Assembly (NCBI GenBank): GCA_019828595.1
Contig: JAHQRK010000020.1
Location: 1,178,001-1,242,000 of the forward strand
Source of the DNA: Aphanomyces cochlioides
Lineage: Eukaryota > Oomycota > Saprolegniomycetes > Saprolegniales > Verrucalvaceae
Direction: 5' to 3'
Length of the DNA: 64,000 bases
Each line of letters starts with the position of its first letter. The stretch's first letter is position 1. Shown here one piece after another: positions 21,753 through 32,830 of the stretch. The position numbers and the translations under genes are program-made. The notes under the pieces are model-generated. The model had not been told where the DNA came from, did not search any database, and saw nothing but the letters and a program-made list of their open reading frames with translations.

Positions 21753-22477
21753 CTTGAAAACCTCGAACGTCATGGCGTTCTTGCTGTTGTAACACAATTT
21801 TGACGTCGATCTGTGAAATTTCAACGATAGCGTGAAAAAAATGGAGTGCTTTCCAATATTTTGAAACCATTTTATCGACAACGTCCGACAAATTGGTCTG
21901 GCTCGAGCTGGGGGCCATCAGAAAACCTGGCCATGTTATGTGCGCTCGTCATTGCTGCATACCCTCAGGAATGACAAAGTAGTCCACAAAGAGACAGTGT
22001 CTTGACTGGACTCTGCATTCTCTAATCCATGTTGTAACACATGTGTAGAGTTGGACGACTTGGCCAAATTCCCTCCATGTGAAGAATGTGTGGCAGTTTC
22101 ATCCGGCTTTTCTTGACAGGAACCTCGCTCGATTCCAATCTCGCGCTCGGCATTTCCATCCCCGAGACTTGTCTAGCTTCCTCTCCATCGCCCTTTGACA
22201 TGTCTTCGCAGAGGGCGGCGGGGGGGGGGGCTGTGCGTTCTACTGGTGAGTACTTTTCTCAGATGGCATGGCTGTTTTCCTTGGAAATGACAGGTTTCGC
22301 CAATTTGAATTTCCATGCCATCAGCGTCCAGCCTGGCGCCGAAATCCCATCGACGAGATGCTTTTCGTTGTGTTGTTCATCTCTCGCTGCGTCGAGATTG
22401 TCGTCGGGATCGACACGCAAGTGGAAAGGCGGCTGTAACACGATCTGTCCCAGCTCTGTCGATGGATATCAATTTTT
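21753..22477. other. Intergenic region
   Basis: No gene I can support. Open frames on both strands around 22086-22487 lack recognisable domains. A run of about ten G at 22215-22224 is a likely assembly weak point. Confidence 0.35.
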
Positions 22478-22538
22478 GATTGGTTAAAATTAATCCATTT
22501 TTAACCAATTAAAATTTATAATTAATTTGATTGGCTGA
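22478..22538. promoter_or_regulatory. Inverted CCAAT-box pair upstream of MSP gene
   Basis: GATTGGTTAA at 22478, TTAACCAATT at 22501-22510 and GATTGGCTG at 22529. An ATTGG/CCAAT hairpin of the type seen upstream of several other genes here, 106-166 bp before the ATG. CCAAT boxes bind NF-Y-type factors in eukaryotes; use here is inferred. Confidence 0.55.
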
Positions 22539-22643
22539 AATTATAAAAAACAAAGATCCAGTGTAAGTTTGATACGCTTGTGTGATTGGTGGATTGGGGA
22601 TACCGGCCGACCCTCTCTGGCATTTTTCGAGTTCGCAGACGAC

Positions 22644-25600
22644 ATGACGCCGCGGGAGAGCTCGGCCATGCGCGGCCATTTCGCCGCCGTGCCGAACCCA
22701 TCGGCGGAGATTTCGATCGATATTGATGCTCCATCGAATTCTACGTTGGGGTTCGAGCCGGCAGAATTCTTGCCGTTTGCATTGGACCGATCAACGCCTA
22801 CAAAAGCCTTTCAAATCCTCACGGTGGTCAATCTCCACCCGCTCCATACGACGTTCTTCAGCGTCAAGACACTCAAGCCAGAACGGTACTTTATCAAACC
22901 CAGTAAAGTCATGCTAGGCCCTCGTGAGCGCGTCAATGTGCGAATTGAACTGCGCCAGACGCTATACGATGAAGTTTTACCCCACTTGACCGTCGATAAC
23001 CGTGTCGTGACGGACCGACTGCTCATCCAGAGTGGATTCAACACAAACCCAGCCTACAACGCTGTCTTCCAGAACGCACTGCGCTTCAAGGACGAAATGA
23101 AAAGCAAAGAGAAAGACGCAGCATGGTCGGCGGCATGGAAAACCATCCCTTCTGCGCAAATTCACTCCAAGAACTTGATCATGCGGTTTGCCCCTGCGAC
23201 TTCACTCTCACATCCACTCTTCCCATCATCCGCAGGTGCCTCCACCCACACGCGATCTGCGAAACCATCAAGACAAATGTCCGTCGAATCGATCCCACCG
23301 CTCTTTACGACGCAGGAAACGACCTTCTCCATTGAAGAGAATCCGATCGACTCTGGCATTCCAGCTCATGTCCGCGCGGCCGCCGCCGCCATGCCGATCG
23401 ATGACAAACCAGTCCATGTCCTTCCTCCAGGAGCAGCCCCAGCTCCGATCTCAGCGCCAACTCCACGAAAGACGTCGACAGCGAGGCGTGAAAAGTCAGG
23501 ATTGAACCTCGCGCTCGTCCCGTCGACGGAATCGCTCGTCTTTGCCATCTCGCCGAATAAAGACACGACCTACTCGACGATCCACATTGAGAACCTCGCG
23601 TCCATGCAGCGCGTCGTCTTCACAGTCCGCATCGAGAGCAAGTTCCGCTGCAAAGCCGTGCCGTTCCGCGTCGGTTGGATCGACGCCAACTCGTCCGCGA
23701 CCATTCAACTCGAGTTGGCCATGTCGCTGCATCAAGAGATCGTCCACCAGCTCCGTCAAGGCGACGACATCCAGCAGTACAAAGTCCGTCTCCAAGTCAT
23801 GGAGCTCGAGCCCGAGACGCACGCGACGCTCGTGGCGCTCCCGACCATCGACAACCAAGTCCAGTACCTCAAAGACTTGTGGCACGACAATCCGTCCAAG
23901 CGCATGTTTGTCCAAAAGTACGTCACGTCGTTCGTCCTCGAGAAACCTCAACACTTCAACGCCGTCCGACCGTCCGTCGACATTGACGAGGTTGAAGACG
24001 ACGAGCTGCAAGGCCGACAGTCGCAAGTCTCCGAGTGCGCTTCGTTCGCCACGGCATTTACACGCGCGCCGCCCATGCGACCGATCATGACGCCACTCGA
24101 GCATCTCGAGTACCAGCGCAGCCTCAACCAGCACTTGATCGGTGGCGCATCAACCAGCTCCGCCATCCGACCGACGCTCTACGACGACTTTGAAACGCTC
24201 CATGAACAAGACCACGAAAGCTCGACGACATCGGGCCACAATGGCGCCGCCGCACGAGCGACGGAAGTCCACCATCAACCTGATCCTGAACCTCCAGTGG
24301 TTCTCCATGTCGTGTCGGCGCCACCGCCCATCGTGAACGTTCCAGCGGCTCGCTCGACCCCGTCTTCTCCAGTGGCACCGCCGCCAGTGTCTCCAGTCGC
24401 GGCAGTCCATCGACCCGTCTCTCCAGTCGTCGCGACGCCACCGACGTCGTCCTCGTCGACTGTTCCAGCGACGTCATCAATGGAAGCCCGACCGAGCCTA
24501 GTGACTCCAGTCGTTGCCATTCCGCCGCCTTCATCCTCCTCGACGTCAACATCAGCGCCAGTCGACGTCACTGCCTCTCTCTCTGTCGCTCCAGTCGTGG
24601 CAGTGCCGCCAGTCGCTGCGACATCGCCCAAAGCCATCGTGGAAACGGTGGTTCTTCCAGTCGCCGCGACGTCGCCGAGGAAGTCGAATGCATCCACCCC
24701 AGCTCCGACTGAAGACGAAGTCCCCGTTGACGTCGGCACCGCGTCCACGCGATCCTTGCCGTCCGATGCAACGTTGGACAGCTTTCGATCCCGCGACGAC
24801 GACCAGCGACCCAGCGAGATCGGCCATGCCGCCATGGTGTCGTCGTCGTCGTCAGCGTCCATGCCATACTTTGGTGGCAACTTCGGTGGCATCGCGACGT
24901 CCATCTTGACACCGATTGAAGAGTCGCGTGAGAGCGCAGCGGGCACGACGCCGTCGTCGAGCTTCATCGAGGTCGTTCCACCTCCACAACCTGTCGCCCC
25001 TGTTGCTCCAGCAACTCCAGTCGCTCCTGTTGTGACTGTCCTTCCAGCCGTCATCAACGAAGGTCCATCGACGCCTCCTCCGCAACACCACGCAACGATC
25101 GACGACGAGACGACTGGTTTCTCCATCCTGACCTTCCCTGAAGACGCCACGACCTCCGCTCGAGCTAGCCGCGTTCCAATGCCGACGACGCCACCGCCGC
25201 TTCCAGAATCGGCTCAATATCCAGAGCCCGAGCCGGTCGCTCCGGCGCCAGCAGCAGCAGCGACGCCATCCAAGTCGAGGTTTTCGCTCCTCAAGGCGTT
25301 CGAGCGCAACTACGGCCCGAGCGTCCCGACGGGCTTGATCACGCTCACGCCGCAGACGATTCTCTACCATTTGGACGTCGGATCGCAGCCGACGGGCAAA
25401 GTCACGCTGCACAACCACACGTCGACGATGGTCGTGTACAAGATCAAGAGCGCGCAGCCGCAGCGGTACAAAGTGAAGCCGAGCCAGGGCTTCCTTGAGC
25501 CCCTGGCGCAGTGCGACGTCGACATTGACTTGCATTCAGCCGCCTACGACGATCTCATGTGCCTCAGCAAGCTCGAACTCGGCGACATCCGCGACTGTCT

Positions 25601-25970
25601 GCTCGTCGAGACGACCAAAGTGGCCAACGCCAAGAACGCCAATGCGCTTCGCGGCGCCGCGACCGGCACAGACCTCCTCGCGATGCTCAAAGCCGTTTGG
25701 ACGGGCGTCGACAAGAAACAAGTGAATGCGTCGCGGCTCTTCTGCGAGTTCGCCTTCGACGACTCCAACTACCAGAGCTTCACAAGCATGGACAACTCCA
25801 CAGGGGGCGGCGCGGCGCCCGCCGTTGAACTCGTCGAAGGCCATCATGGACCATCGACTCCACCGCCGTCGACAATAGAAGAATCGCCGTCAGGAACACC
25901 GCCAGAGACGACATCGGGCTTTGGCTGGCATCGATCCAAGAGCGACAAAGTCCTCCGCAACAAATTTTGA
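22644..25970 (+). CDS. Large protein with three MSP (VAP-like) domains
   Basis: One exon of 1,108 residues from the first in-frame ATG at 22644. Three immunoglobulin-like major-sperm-protein folds are visible: residues about 36-102 (FEPAEFLPFALD, then ERYFIKPSKVMLGPRERVNV), 294-355 (SLVFAISPNKDTTYSTIHIE) and 899-965 (ITLTPQTILYHLDV, then QRYKVKPSQGFLEPLAQCDV). The pattern hydrophobic strand - N-x-T/S - Y-x-V/I-K/R-P - G-x-L-x-P is that of MSP/VAP domains, which bind FFAT-like peptides on lipid-transfer proteins or polymerise. Between domains 2 and 3 lies a Pro/Val/Ser/Thr-rich linker (about 549-875). No C-terminal TM anchor, so not a classical VAP. First of four MSP genes in the window. Confidence 0.8.
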   Translation: MTPRESSAMRGHFAAVPNPSAEISIDIDAPSNSTLGFEPAEFLPFALDRSTPTKAFQILTVVNLHPLHTTFFSVKTLKPERYFIKPSKVMLGPRERVNVRIELRQTLYDEVLPHLTVDNRVVTDRLLIQSGFNTNPAYNAVFQNALRFKDEMKSKEKDAAWSAAWKTIPSAQIHSKNLIMRFAPATSLSHPLFPSSAGASTHTRSAKPSRQMSVESIPPLFTTQETTFSIEENPIDSGIPAHVRAAAAAMPIDDKPVHVLPPGAAPAPISAPTPRKTSTARREKSGLNLALVPSTESLVFAISPNKDTTYSTIHIENLASMQRVVFTVRIESKFRCKAVPFRVGWIDANSSATIQLELAMSLHQEIVHQLRQGDDIQQYKVRLQVMELEPETHATLVALPTIDNQVQYLKDLWHDNPSKRMFVQKYVTSFVLEKPQHFNAVRPSVDIDEVEDDELQGRQSQVSECASFATAFTRAPPMRPIMTPLEHLEYQRSLNQHLIGGASTSSAIRPTLYDDFETLHEQDHESSTTSGHNGAAARATEVHHQPDPEPPVVLHVVSAPPPIVNVPAARSTPSSPVAPPPVSPVAAVHRPVSPVVATPPTSSSSTVPATSSMEARPSLVTPVVAIPPPSSSSTSTSAPVDVTASLSVAPVVAVPPVAATSPKAIVETVVLPVAATSPRKSNASTPAPTEDEVPVDVGTASTRSLPSDATLDSFRSRDDDQRPSEIGHAAMVSSSSSASMPYFGGNFGGIATSILTPIEESRESAAGTTPSSSFIEVVPPPQPVAPVAPATPVAPVVTVLPAVINEGPSTPPPQHHATIDDETTGFSILTFPEDATTSARASRVPMPTTPPPLPESAQYPEPEPVAPAPAAAATPSKSRFSLLKAFERNYGPSVPTGLITLTPQTILYHLDVGSQPTGKVTLHNHTSTMVVYKIKSAQPQRYKVKPSQGFLEPLAQCDVDIDLHSAAYDDLMCLSKLELGDIRDCLLVETTKVANAKNANALRGAATGTDLLAMLKAVWTGVDKKQVNASRLFCEFAFDDSNYQSFTSMDNSTGGGAAPAVELVEGHHGPSTPPPSTIEESPSGTPPETTSGFGWHRSKSDKVLRNKF

Positions 25971-26133
25971 TCATCCTGTCGTCACCCTGTAGCTCATCTA
26001 ACCTCATTTATAAGTACAAATGGCCGTCTCCTCTCTTCTTCCTCGACGCCGTTTCCGCCGCTTTTCCTGCCGATTCTGGAGTCGCTGTCGCCATCCAAGA
26101 CGGTCGTTTCACGGTGAAATCCCATGCCTCGCC

Positions 26134-27717
26134 CTAGGAAACAACGTCATGAAAATGAGCTTCATCGGAGCGAGAGCGCGTCCAAGCGGCGGCGTTCTCT
26201 ACCTTGTAGCGATACGCATGGAGCCAAATACCTTGGCAGTGCGCTTGTTCCCAGTTGAATGTCGACGCGCCGTCGTCCTGCTTGGTGCACGATGGACATA
26301 TCGACGATATGCTTGACAGCGCTGGCGACGTCTCGTCAGCTCTTGAAGGAGCAGAGTCGTCTTCCTCGGCTTGGCTCGTCTTTGGGATCGCATCGACAAA
26401 GGCAGATGGGCCGTACAATGGATCATTCGCGATGGGAAAGCCGATTGCCGCAAGATGGACGCGGATTTGATGCTGTCGCCCAGTCCTTGGAAGGCATTCG
26501 ACAAGACTATGCTCGCCGTCGAAGGCAAGACGCCGCACGAGCGTCTCGCTCGGCTATCCAGTGGTTTCAATGCGGCGTTGAAGCATTGCACTCTTTACCT
26601 TGCCGTCGGCATGAACGCCATGACGGTTCTCCAAGTCTGCAATTCGAACAAGCGGCGCTTGAATGTCGATGTATTCACGGCCGTCCACGACTTCCATCGA
26701 GAGCTGGACAAGCGCAGAGTCTACATGGAGAAAGAAGCAATGTCAGCAAGACATTGGCATTGTCGTGGACCTGAAAGCGGCACCGAGCAAGACGACACCG
26801 TCATGGGGAACTCGCCATGGACTTTGGCGTAGTAATACTTTTGGACTTGGCGATCAAGAAGCTGCGCCGAGAGGACTTGAGCTTTCTCGGGTGACTTTGC
26901 GAGCACGAGGAGTCCTAGAAGAGAGGCTAAAGCCGTCTGCTTGGAAGAGAGCAGGACCTGACGTGAGTCGATCGAGCCGATGGACGGGGAAGACGGGATG
27001 CTTGTTGAAATCCCTCGCGAGGAGAAAGACTAAGCTGTTGTGGCGGTAAGCGCCGCATGGGTGGACTGGGATCGTCGACGGTTTGTTCACGACTAGCTAA
27101 GGAACGAACAAGGGATGAGCGCCATGGACGACAGAGGCAGAACGCACAATCTCGTCCGATTCAAACTCGATCATGTCGGCGTCGAACGCTTGGACGCGTG
27201 GTTCATGCCGATGCATCTACGCATTTCCTTAGGAACTCCATGAGAAAGACGAGAGAGAACTTACAATATGCTGGAGGAAATCGCCGTCTTTCACAACCGC
27301 TGTCGCCGTGGAGATCTCGCCGTTGAGTCGGATGAATCCATGTTGGATCGCCGCGCGGTAGTACGCTTCCGTGAATCCACCAAACTCGTCGAGGAATAAA
27401 TGCAGGAGCGTCTTACCAAACCAGCGCGCTTTCACATACACTTCAAACTTGTGTTCGTATGGCATGACGTAGCGAAAGCCGTCCGCGCGCGTCTCGATCG
27501 ATGCTTGAGCTTCCATTTCATCTGGAGTCTCCCGCGTCTCGCAGTGGAAATCACGCTGGTTGCGGCGTTTCCGCGCGCTTTTCCATGTTCCATCCGCGAT
27601 CTGCTGGGCCTTTTTCTCACCACGCTCGCGTTTCTTGAGCAGTCGCTTCGCTTCCTTCTTGCTGCGACCGACTTCCATCTCGCCAACCGCGTTGGATGTT
27701 GCGTCAAAGTTCGTCAT
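26134..27717 (-). CDS. RluA-family pseudouridine synthase (RPUSD2/PUS9-like)
   Basis: Minus-strand gene with several short introns. Exon 1 (from ATG 27717) has a Lys/Arg-rich start, then [20 protein letters not shown] and [16 protein letters not shown], the S4-like region of the RPUSD2/PUS9 branch. After an intron comes [20 protein letters not shown], then [14 protein letters not shown] with the catalytic Asp of the R-L-D motif. [20 protein letters not shown] and [11 protein letters not shown] follow, and [20 protein letters not shown] near the end. The enzyme isomerises uridine to pseudouridine in tRNA or other RNA. The central exons (about 26550-26850) are harder to join; the family is clear. 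It converges on the MSP gene, 163 bp apart. Confidence 0.85.
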
Positions 27718-28482
27718 CCCGCTTAAGTTTGTCTTTGACGTGGCACGATCTCAGAGCTTTATATCAATTTATACAGTTTCAGGTCAATGCAACGCAACTG
27801 GCTCGTCTCTACACTCGTATACATTTTGACAGGTATGTCCCATGGGATTAACGTATGCACTTCTGCGCAACACCTCTGCACGCTGGATCGAGAGCTTCTG
27901 TCGCACAAGCAACACCACATTGAGAGCGAAGGATGCATTGCGAATCTAGCATAACTCAACATTTTCACTCTATAGAGTCAATGAGCCGATATGGACATGA
28001 AAGTTGGACGCAGATCTTTAACAGTGCTAACTCTACCTCACAGGCAGAATATCTCGATTGGCTGTTCAGTTCCTGCTCAGTGCAAGAATCTGGCGTCACG
28101 ATACTGACTGTATGGAGTCTTTTGGCTTTGATTGTGAACAATGCGCAGTTATCACGCAAGACTCGAGTCGTCGATCGTCGAACTGCATTTGGTTCTCTCA
28201 ATTCACATCACACTGTCAGCTCGTCTTTGCAACTACACAGTTAAAACTCTTTTATAAGAATTCTTTATAAATTAGTAGAATCAAAATATAATTTTCCATA
28301 ATTTCCGTTATAAGTATAGATAGTAATTATCATTATAAATAATATCTTATTGAAATTAATAAGTGTAAAATAATAAATTCATAAAGGTTATTTGGTCATG
28401 GCACCCATCTAGATTGTGGCTCCTGGGCAAAAGGAGGTTTCTCCCAACTTCACAGTGCATTGTTGCATTTTGCAAGCGGCAC
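27718..28482. other. Intergenic region
   Basis: About 765 bp between the divergent pseudouridine synthase and second MSP genes. 28235-28385 is very AT-rich. Small ORFs at 27933-28244 have no recognisable features. Confidence 0.4.
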
Positions 28483-29643
28483 ATGACAACAGAATGCATC
28501 TCGCTCGATGAAATCCTCGGCCAGGACAAGTTTACGCTCACGAGCCAAGACATGGACACGGCGCGGCGGATTGCCAACGAATCTGGCCTGTCGCTAGACT
28601 CGGTTGCGTCGTCTTTGCTCAACATGCGCCCGTCATCATCATCGTCGACGTGGACCACAACGTCTCATGCCGTGCTACGACCGACGAGCACGTCTGGTGG
28701 AGACAACACAGGGCCTTCTCGTTTATCCTACGACTCATCAGCGCACACTGCGTGGACTTTGACGGCAGACGCGGCGCTCTTACAGCCTCCGACGTGCGTC
28801 AGCGTCCATCCTGGATTAGAGTTCACCCTCGACGGCAACATCCCAAACTCCAAGCACACGTTGATCCTCCACAATGCATCTCCGAATCGCCATGTCGTCT
28901 TCAAACTCAAAGTACCAAACAAACACCGCACGGTGTACACAATCACGCCGAATCTTGGCATCCTCCGACCTCAAGAAGCACTCTCGATCGTTGTCGAAGT
29001 GGCCGATTGCAGCCACCTTGTCAAGGATGTTCCAGTCCACTCGACCAAGACGTACGTTCATCAATTTATGCTCCAGCTGCTTCACGCTCCGGACGCCACT
29101 TGTGACCAGCTCGAATACTTGGACTATGGAGAACAACACCGCGTCCAAGCAGCTCTCTGGGCTCAAGCTGAACCAACTGCCATCCAGCAGTACATGCTCA
29201 CGTGCTCGCTTCCATGCACACGTCTGGCTTGCCTCACGACGGCTCGCCGTATTCCCAGCTCTTTATCCTACTTGAATCGACGTAGTGCACAAGGAGCCAC
29301 TCTCACTTTGACCAACTCAAACACAACTTCAGTCGCTTTCAAGATCAAAACCAATTGCGGCGCGACTGCCACGCCGTCTTTTGGCGTCTTGGCATCGCTA
29401 AGCACTATTTCGATCCACTTGGCGCCGAAAAACTACGCGACAAAACCCACTGATCGCCTCCGCATTGAATCGGTAGCACTCCCTGATTATGAAGAACACA
29501 TCAGACGCGACGGCAAGCGCACCGCCGACGATCTCCGCCGGATCGTTCAAGCCGCTTGGCCGTCCTTGTCATATCATACCATCCACCCTTGGGAAAGCAG
29601 TCGAAAACCCTTCACCCCAAACCCTAAACCCCGAAATGTATAA
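28483..29643 (+). CDS. Protein with two MSP-like domains
   Basis: Single exon, 386 residues from ATG 28483 (MTTECISLDEILGQDKF); codons upstream are open but lack an ATG. MSP domain 1 is at about residues 105-172 (VSVHPGLEFTLDGNIPNSKH, then YTITPNLGILRPQEAL). Domain 2 is at about 256-316 (ATLTLTNSNTTSVAFKIKTN, then PSFGVLASLSTISIHL). The C-terminus is unstructured and ends KPRNV; there is no TM segment. Same orientation as the large MSP gene upstream and clearly the same family. Likely a peptide-binding adaptor; partners unknown. Its stop is 62 bp from the start of the transposon stack. Confidence 0.78.
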   Translation: MTTECISLDEILGQDKFTLTSQDMDTARRIANESGLSLDSVASSLLNMRPSSSSSTWTTTSHAVLRPTSTSGGDNTGPSRLSYDSSAHTAWTLTADAALLQPPTCVSVHPGLEFTLDGNIPNSKHTLILHNASPNRHVVFKLKVPNKHRTVYTITPNLGILRPQEALSIVVEVADCSHLVKDVPVHSTKTYVHQFMLQLLHAPDATCDQLEYLDYGEQHRVQAALWAQAEPTAIQQYMLTCSLPCTRLACLTTARRIPSSLSYLNRRSAQGATLTLTNSNTTSVAFKIKTNCGATATPSFGVLASLSTISIHLAPKNYATKPTDRLRIESVALPDYEEHIRRDGKRTADDLRRIVQAAWPSLSYHTIHPWESSRKPFTPNPKPRNV

Positions 29644-30083
29644 CCCCTACACACCTTTCTTTCCACTTTGGAAACTGCAAAAATCCGATATCTTTAAGCA
29701 ACTTATATTGTCGTTTTGGTTCAAAACTGGAAATTTGAGATGTTTTGAAAATGTTTCAATTAACTGACGCATACACTATTAATGGTTTACGAAAATATAT
29801 TCTTATATTAGAAAGGTTTTGCAAACAGTCTTCCCAGTTCCCGTACAGCTCCCAAACAGATGTTTGTCAAAAGCGGCGAAAACTCTCAAATCTGTTCAGA
29901 TGTCAGAACGGAACCTCCTGAAATTTGATATCTGTCCGCCATATAAGTGAAATAAGCGGATTTATTGCCAGTTCCGCTCAATCACAGAGAGTGCAGCCAT
30001 TCGTCAAAAATTGAATTCTTTGACCAATTATATAGCGTTCTAAACTTTGAAAGATTGCTACCTCTTCCCAATAGTCGCAAGCA

Positions 30084-30686
30084 ATGAATGCCCCAACGCC
30101 AACCAAGCGTCGCAAGTTCTCGGATCATGAGGACGTCATGCTTCTTCGGCAAGTAAATGCTGAGCGGCCCTTTGAAGCACGCCGTGGCGAGGTAATGAAA
30201 GTTTGGGCCTCCATCGCACAGAAGCTCGATGACATGGCGAGTTTGACAGACCAGGATTTGATTCCAAAAAGGCGCAACATCGATTTGACGTCCTGCTTAA
30301 ATATCACAGAGCGTTATGCAAGACAAAGAACGAGCAGAGACAGCGATCTCAGACTCTCAACGTGAGGAAAGTGAAGGCGAGCGTATCCGCAACGAGGCTC
30401 TTTCTTCACTGGGAAAACGAAAAAAGACCGAAGAAGAAAACGATAGGAACAGCACAGGTGGCGGTCGACTCATAAAGTTGACTACATCAATGCAGGAGGA
30501 CAACAAAGCTGACCTCGAACTTCGGAGATCCGACTTGGAGTTCCGTAAATACTAATTTGAAACAGAGTTGGCTGAACGTGAAAAGATCGTATTGAACGCG
30601 AGAAAGAACGTGGGTTTGCGATGGAGCAGTCACGTCAACAACATGCTACAATCACGGCAGTGCTAGAGATGATGAGCAGAAAGTAA
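30084..30686 (+). pseudogene. Harbinger B companion ORF (MYB/SANT-like), frameshifted
   Basis: ATG 30084 opens TKRRKFSDHEDVMLLRQVNA, a SANT/trihelix-like start also seen in element A, then VMKVWASIAQKLDD. The frame is lost near 30280, resumes as a charged coiled coil (KRKKTEEENDRN, DLELRRSDLEFRK), meets a stop at 30553-30555, and continues in another frame (IEREKERGFAMEQSRQQ) to a stop at 30684-30686. The order DNA-binding N-terminus then coiled-coil C-terminus is that of Harbinger ORF1. Confidence 0.7.
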
Positions 30687-30740
30687 TCTTAATACAAATC
30701 TCATGTTGATTTATCTTGAGAGAGATAGCTCGGCTTGTGG

Positions 30741-31055
30741 AAGTTGACATCGCGATCCATGTCAAGGTTCATTTGGTGAGCGTTGACATGCATGGTCATG
30801 TCCACTAACACCAGCAGAGCTCACAGGCATCGCTAGTGTAAGTTGACATCGCCATCCATGTCAACGCCCACCAAATGAGTCTTGACATGCATAGTCATGT
30901 CTACTTACAGTAGCAAAGATCTCAAGCTTCGCTAGTGTAAGTTGACATCGCTATCCATGTCAAGGTTTATTTGCTGAGCGTTGACATAAGTTGACATCGC
31001 TGAAGGCTCATTTCGTAAGCGTTGACATGCATGGTCAGATCTACTTACATCTTAG
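30741..31055. repeat. 99-bp tandem repeat inside Harbinger B
   Basis: AAGTTGACATCGC begins units at 30741, 30840 and 30939 (period 99), with a truncated fourth at 30988. Each full unit also has ATCCATGTCAA and GACATGCATGGTCATGTC. It lies between the 3' ends of the two element genes. Confidence 0.85.
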
Positions 31056-31091
31056 ACTTTTCTAAGCAATCCATGTGTATTGAATTAAATC

Positions 31092-32180
31092 TTAAACATC
31101 AGCTACATCGTATGTATCAAGGTATTCCTCGAGAGAGGGTGGTGTCAAGTCAAAGTACTCGCTGATTTGGTTACTTCCAAAGTGGCAGCAGTGGCAATTA
31201 GTCAGGAGCATTGCAACGCAAACGATTCTTGCCACGGGTGACAGACGAATTTTTGCCATGTACTTGTAGTTGATAAATGCCCACAGCGACTTCATCACCT
31301 TGAAGTTCCATTCAACAGCTTGTCTGACACGGCTCATGAGCTTATTAAATGTTTTCTTCTCTTCGGATATTGATGCTCCTTTAAAGCCAGACATAATGAA
31401 CTGGGATATACCGTAAGCAGCATCTCCGTATATGTAATGACCTTCAACAATATCAACAAAGTCACTCAAACGATCTAGCAGTCCACTTAGCCGCATCAGT
31501 GTCGTATCATGGCGCCTCCCCTCAACGGGGCTAAAAAAATGGAGACAAATACCATCAGGGGCTGATAGGGCTTGATAACTGAGGCAATGATATCTCTTGT
31601 GACCACTGTAGATTTGGCGCTTCAAATTTTGGCCGCCGCCTGTTGCTGAGATTCGGCACGTAGCAACCTTTGTACCATCAATAAATCCATATACGTTTGC
31701 TAGCGGGGGGCCTTTGTTTGCAATATCAATGCAGTATTGGGGCAAGTTTCGACGTAAAAGTTTAATGTTCAGATACAATAAGTCGTGCCATCGATCATAG
31801 AGTTCGTCTATTACACAAAGAAAAATCTCACAAAGGGCAGACCTCGATCGTCCAAACGTCCTACCCATATCGTGCAATCGAGTTGGAAATGTGAGTCGAC
31901 CAAGCAGGATGCATATAGCTTCTTCACGGTTGACACGATGTCGACTTTTTGTAATGACTACAGAGGGTAGACCCAACAAGAATCCTAGCTTTTTGATCCC
32001 TATGACATCAAACCGAAAGTCCATCGTGGCATTGGAATTCGTCGTTAGCTTGAAACGGATGTTTGGAATCAATGGTCTCTCGATACACGACAGAAGACAC
32101 AAGTGTAGGAATTGTTGGCGTTGACGGCGGGTCTTGACGACAGGAAGCATTTCGCAGAGCTCTTTCAGGGTGAGCACCAT
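31092..32180 (-). CDS. Harbinger B DDE transposase, uninterrupted
   Basis: Open frame of 362 residues from ATG 32180. The N-terminal region has FRFDVIGIKKLGFLLGLP, then helices to RTFGRSRSALCEIF. Catalytic motifs: GFIDGT (D168), YGDAAYG (D253) and RVRQAVEWNFK (E290), with PVEGRRHDTT between. All three acidic residues of the DDE_4-type nuclease are present and no frame damage is visible. The protein could cut the element ends, but its companion ORF is broken, so autonomy is doubtful. Confidence 0.9.
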   Translation of the reverse strand: MVLTLKELCEMLPVVKTRRQRQQFLHLCLLSCIERPLIPNIRFKLTTNSNATMDFRFDVIGIKKLGFLLGLPSVVITKSRHRVNREEAICILLGRLTFPTRLHDMGRTFGRSRSALCEIFLCVIDELYDRWHDLLYLNIKLLRRNLPQYCIDIANKGPPLANVYGFIDGTKVATCRISATGGGQNLKRQIYSGHKRYHCLSYQALSAPDGICLHFFSPVEGRRHDTTLMRLSGLLDRLSDFVDIVEGHYIYGDAAYGISQFIMSGFKGASISEEKKTFNKLMSRVRQAVEWNFKVMKSLWAFINYKYMAKIRLSPVARIVCVAMLLTNCHCCHFGSNQISEYFDLTPPSLEEYLDTYDVADV

Positions 32181-32419
32181 GATAGCAACCACACTGAGGA
32201 GTCGCGAGGTTATGAAAAGACTTGATCGGTTATTGTGGTGATTATCCGGCACTCTCCGCAAGACGGAGCTGAACTGGCAATCTGCAAAACGCACGCAGGT
32301 TGCAGTCTTGCCAGCTCCGGCGAGAGCCTACTTTGGCAATACTGAGTCCTCATGAGCGGAACGGGAACTGGGTGGACTGTTTGCAAAATCTCTCTATTGA
32401 CCGCAATCGTGACCATTAA

Positions 32420-32830
32420 ATAGTGTAATTTCAAACGTTTAAAATGTTTGAAAACATGTTCGAAACATTCAATTTCTTTTCACTTGAAATTTGTATGCGT
32501 CATTTGTTGCGTCAAAATTAATTCCGCACGACTGCAGTTTTTATTAAAACCACAATAATTTTTGGTAAATTTATTTTCGCAGGTTCTTATATTTTTCTTT
32601 CTCTAGCTATACTGTATTACATTATAACTATGGCCGACTTATATTTTTGGCAGGTTTTCAAAATGGACTGACATCAGTATTGTGTCTCTAGAAAAAAACT
32701 GGAATGTTGCAAAGAAAAAATCGACACAGCCATTTTGACGCAAAAATGACGCAATACAAACTTCAAATGAAATGAAATTGAATACTTCGAACATGTTTTC
32801 AAACATTTAAAACGTTTGAAATTACACTAT
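32420..32830. mobile_element. 411-bp MITE flanked by TTAA
   Basis: Arms of about 85-90 bp, starting ATAGTGTAATTTCAAACGTT on the left and nearly identical when the right end is inverted. TTAA on both sides (32416-32419 and 32831-32834). TTAA duplications are typical of piggyBac-type transposition; no coding sequence inside. Its ends share AGTGTA and GTATGCGTCA with the outer foldback arms. Confidence 0.78.

Larger units (their letters stand above)
29810..32395. mobile_element. PIF/Harbinger element B (2,586 bp)
   Basis: Left end AGAAAGGTTTTGCAAACAG; right end, inverted, AGAGAGATTTTGCAAACAG, with CCCAGTTCCCGT in both subterminal regions. ATT flanks both sides (29807-29809 and 32396-32398). It contains a broken companion ORF on plus, a 99-bp tandem repeat and an uninterrupted transposase on minus. 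Confidence 0.85.

Noticed and set aside
23496..25535. Several long minus-strand ORFs opposite the large MSP gene
   Set aside because: Antisense of biased codons; Arg-rich low-complexity, no domain.
29605..29635. Telomere-like CCCTAAACCC at the end of the second MSP gene
   Set aside because: A single unit inside coding sequence; not an interstitial telomere array.
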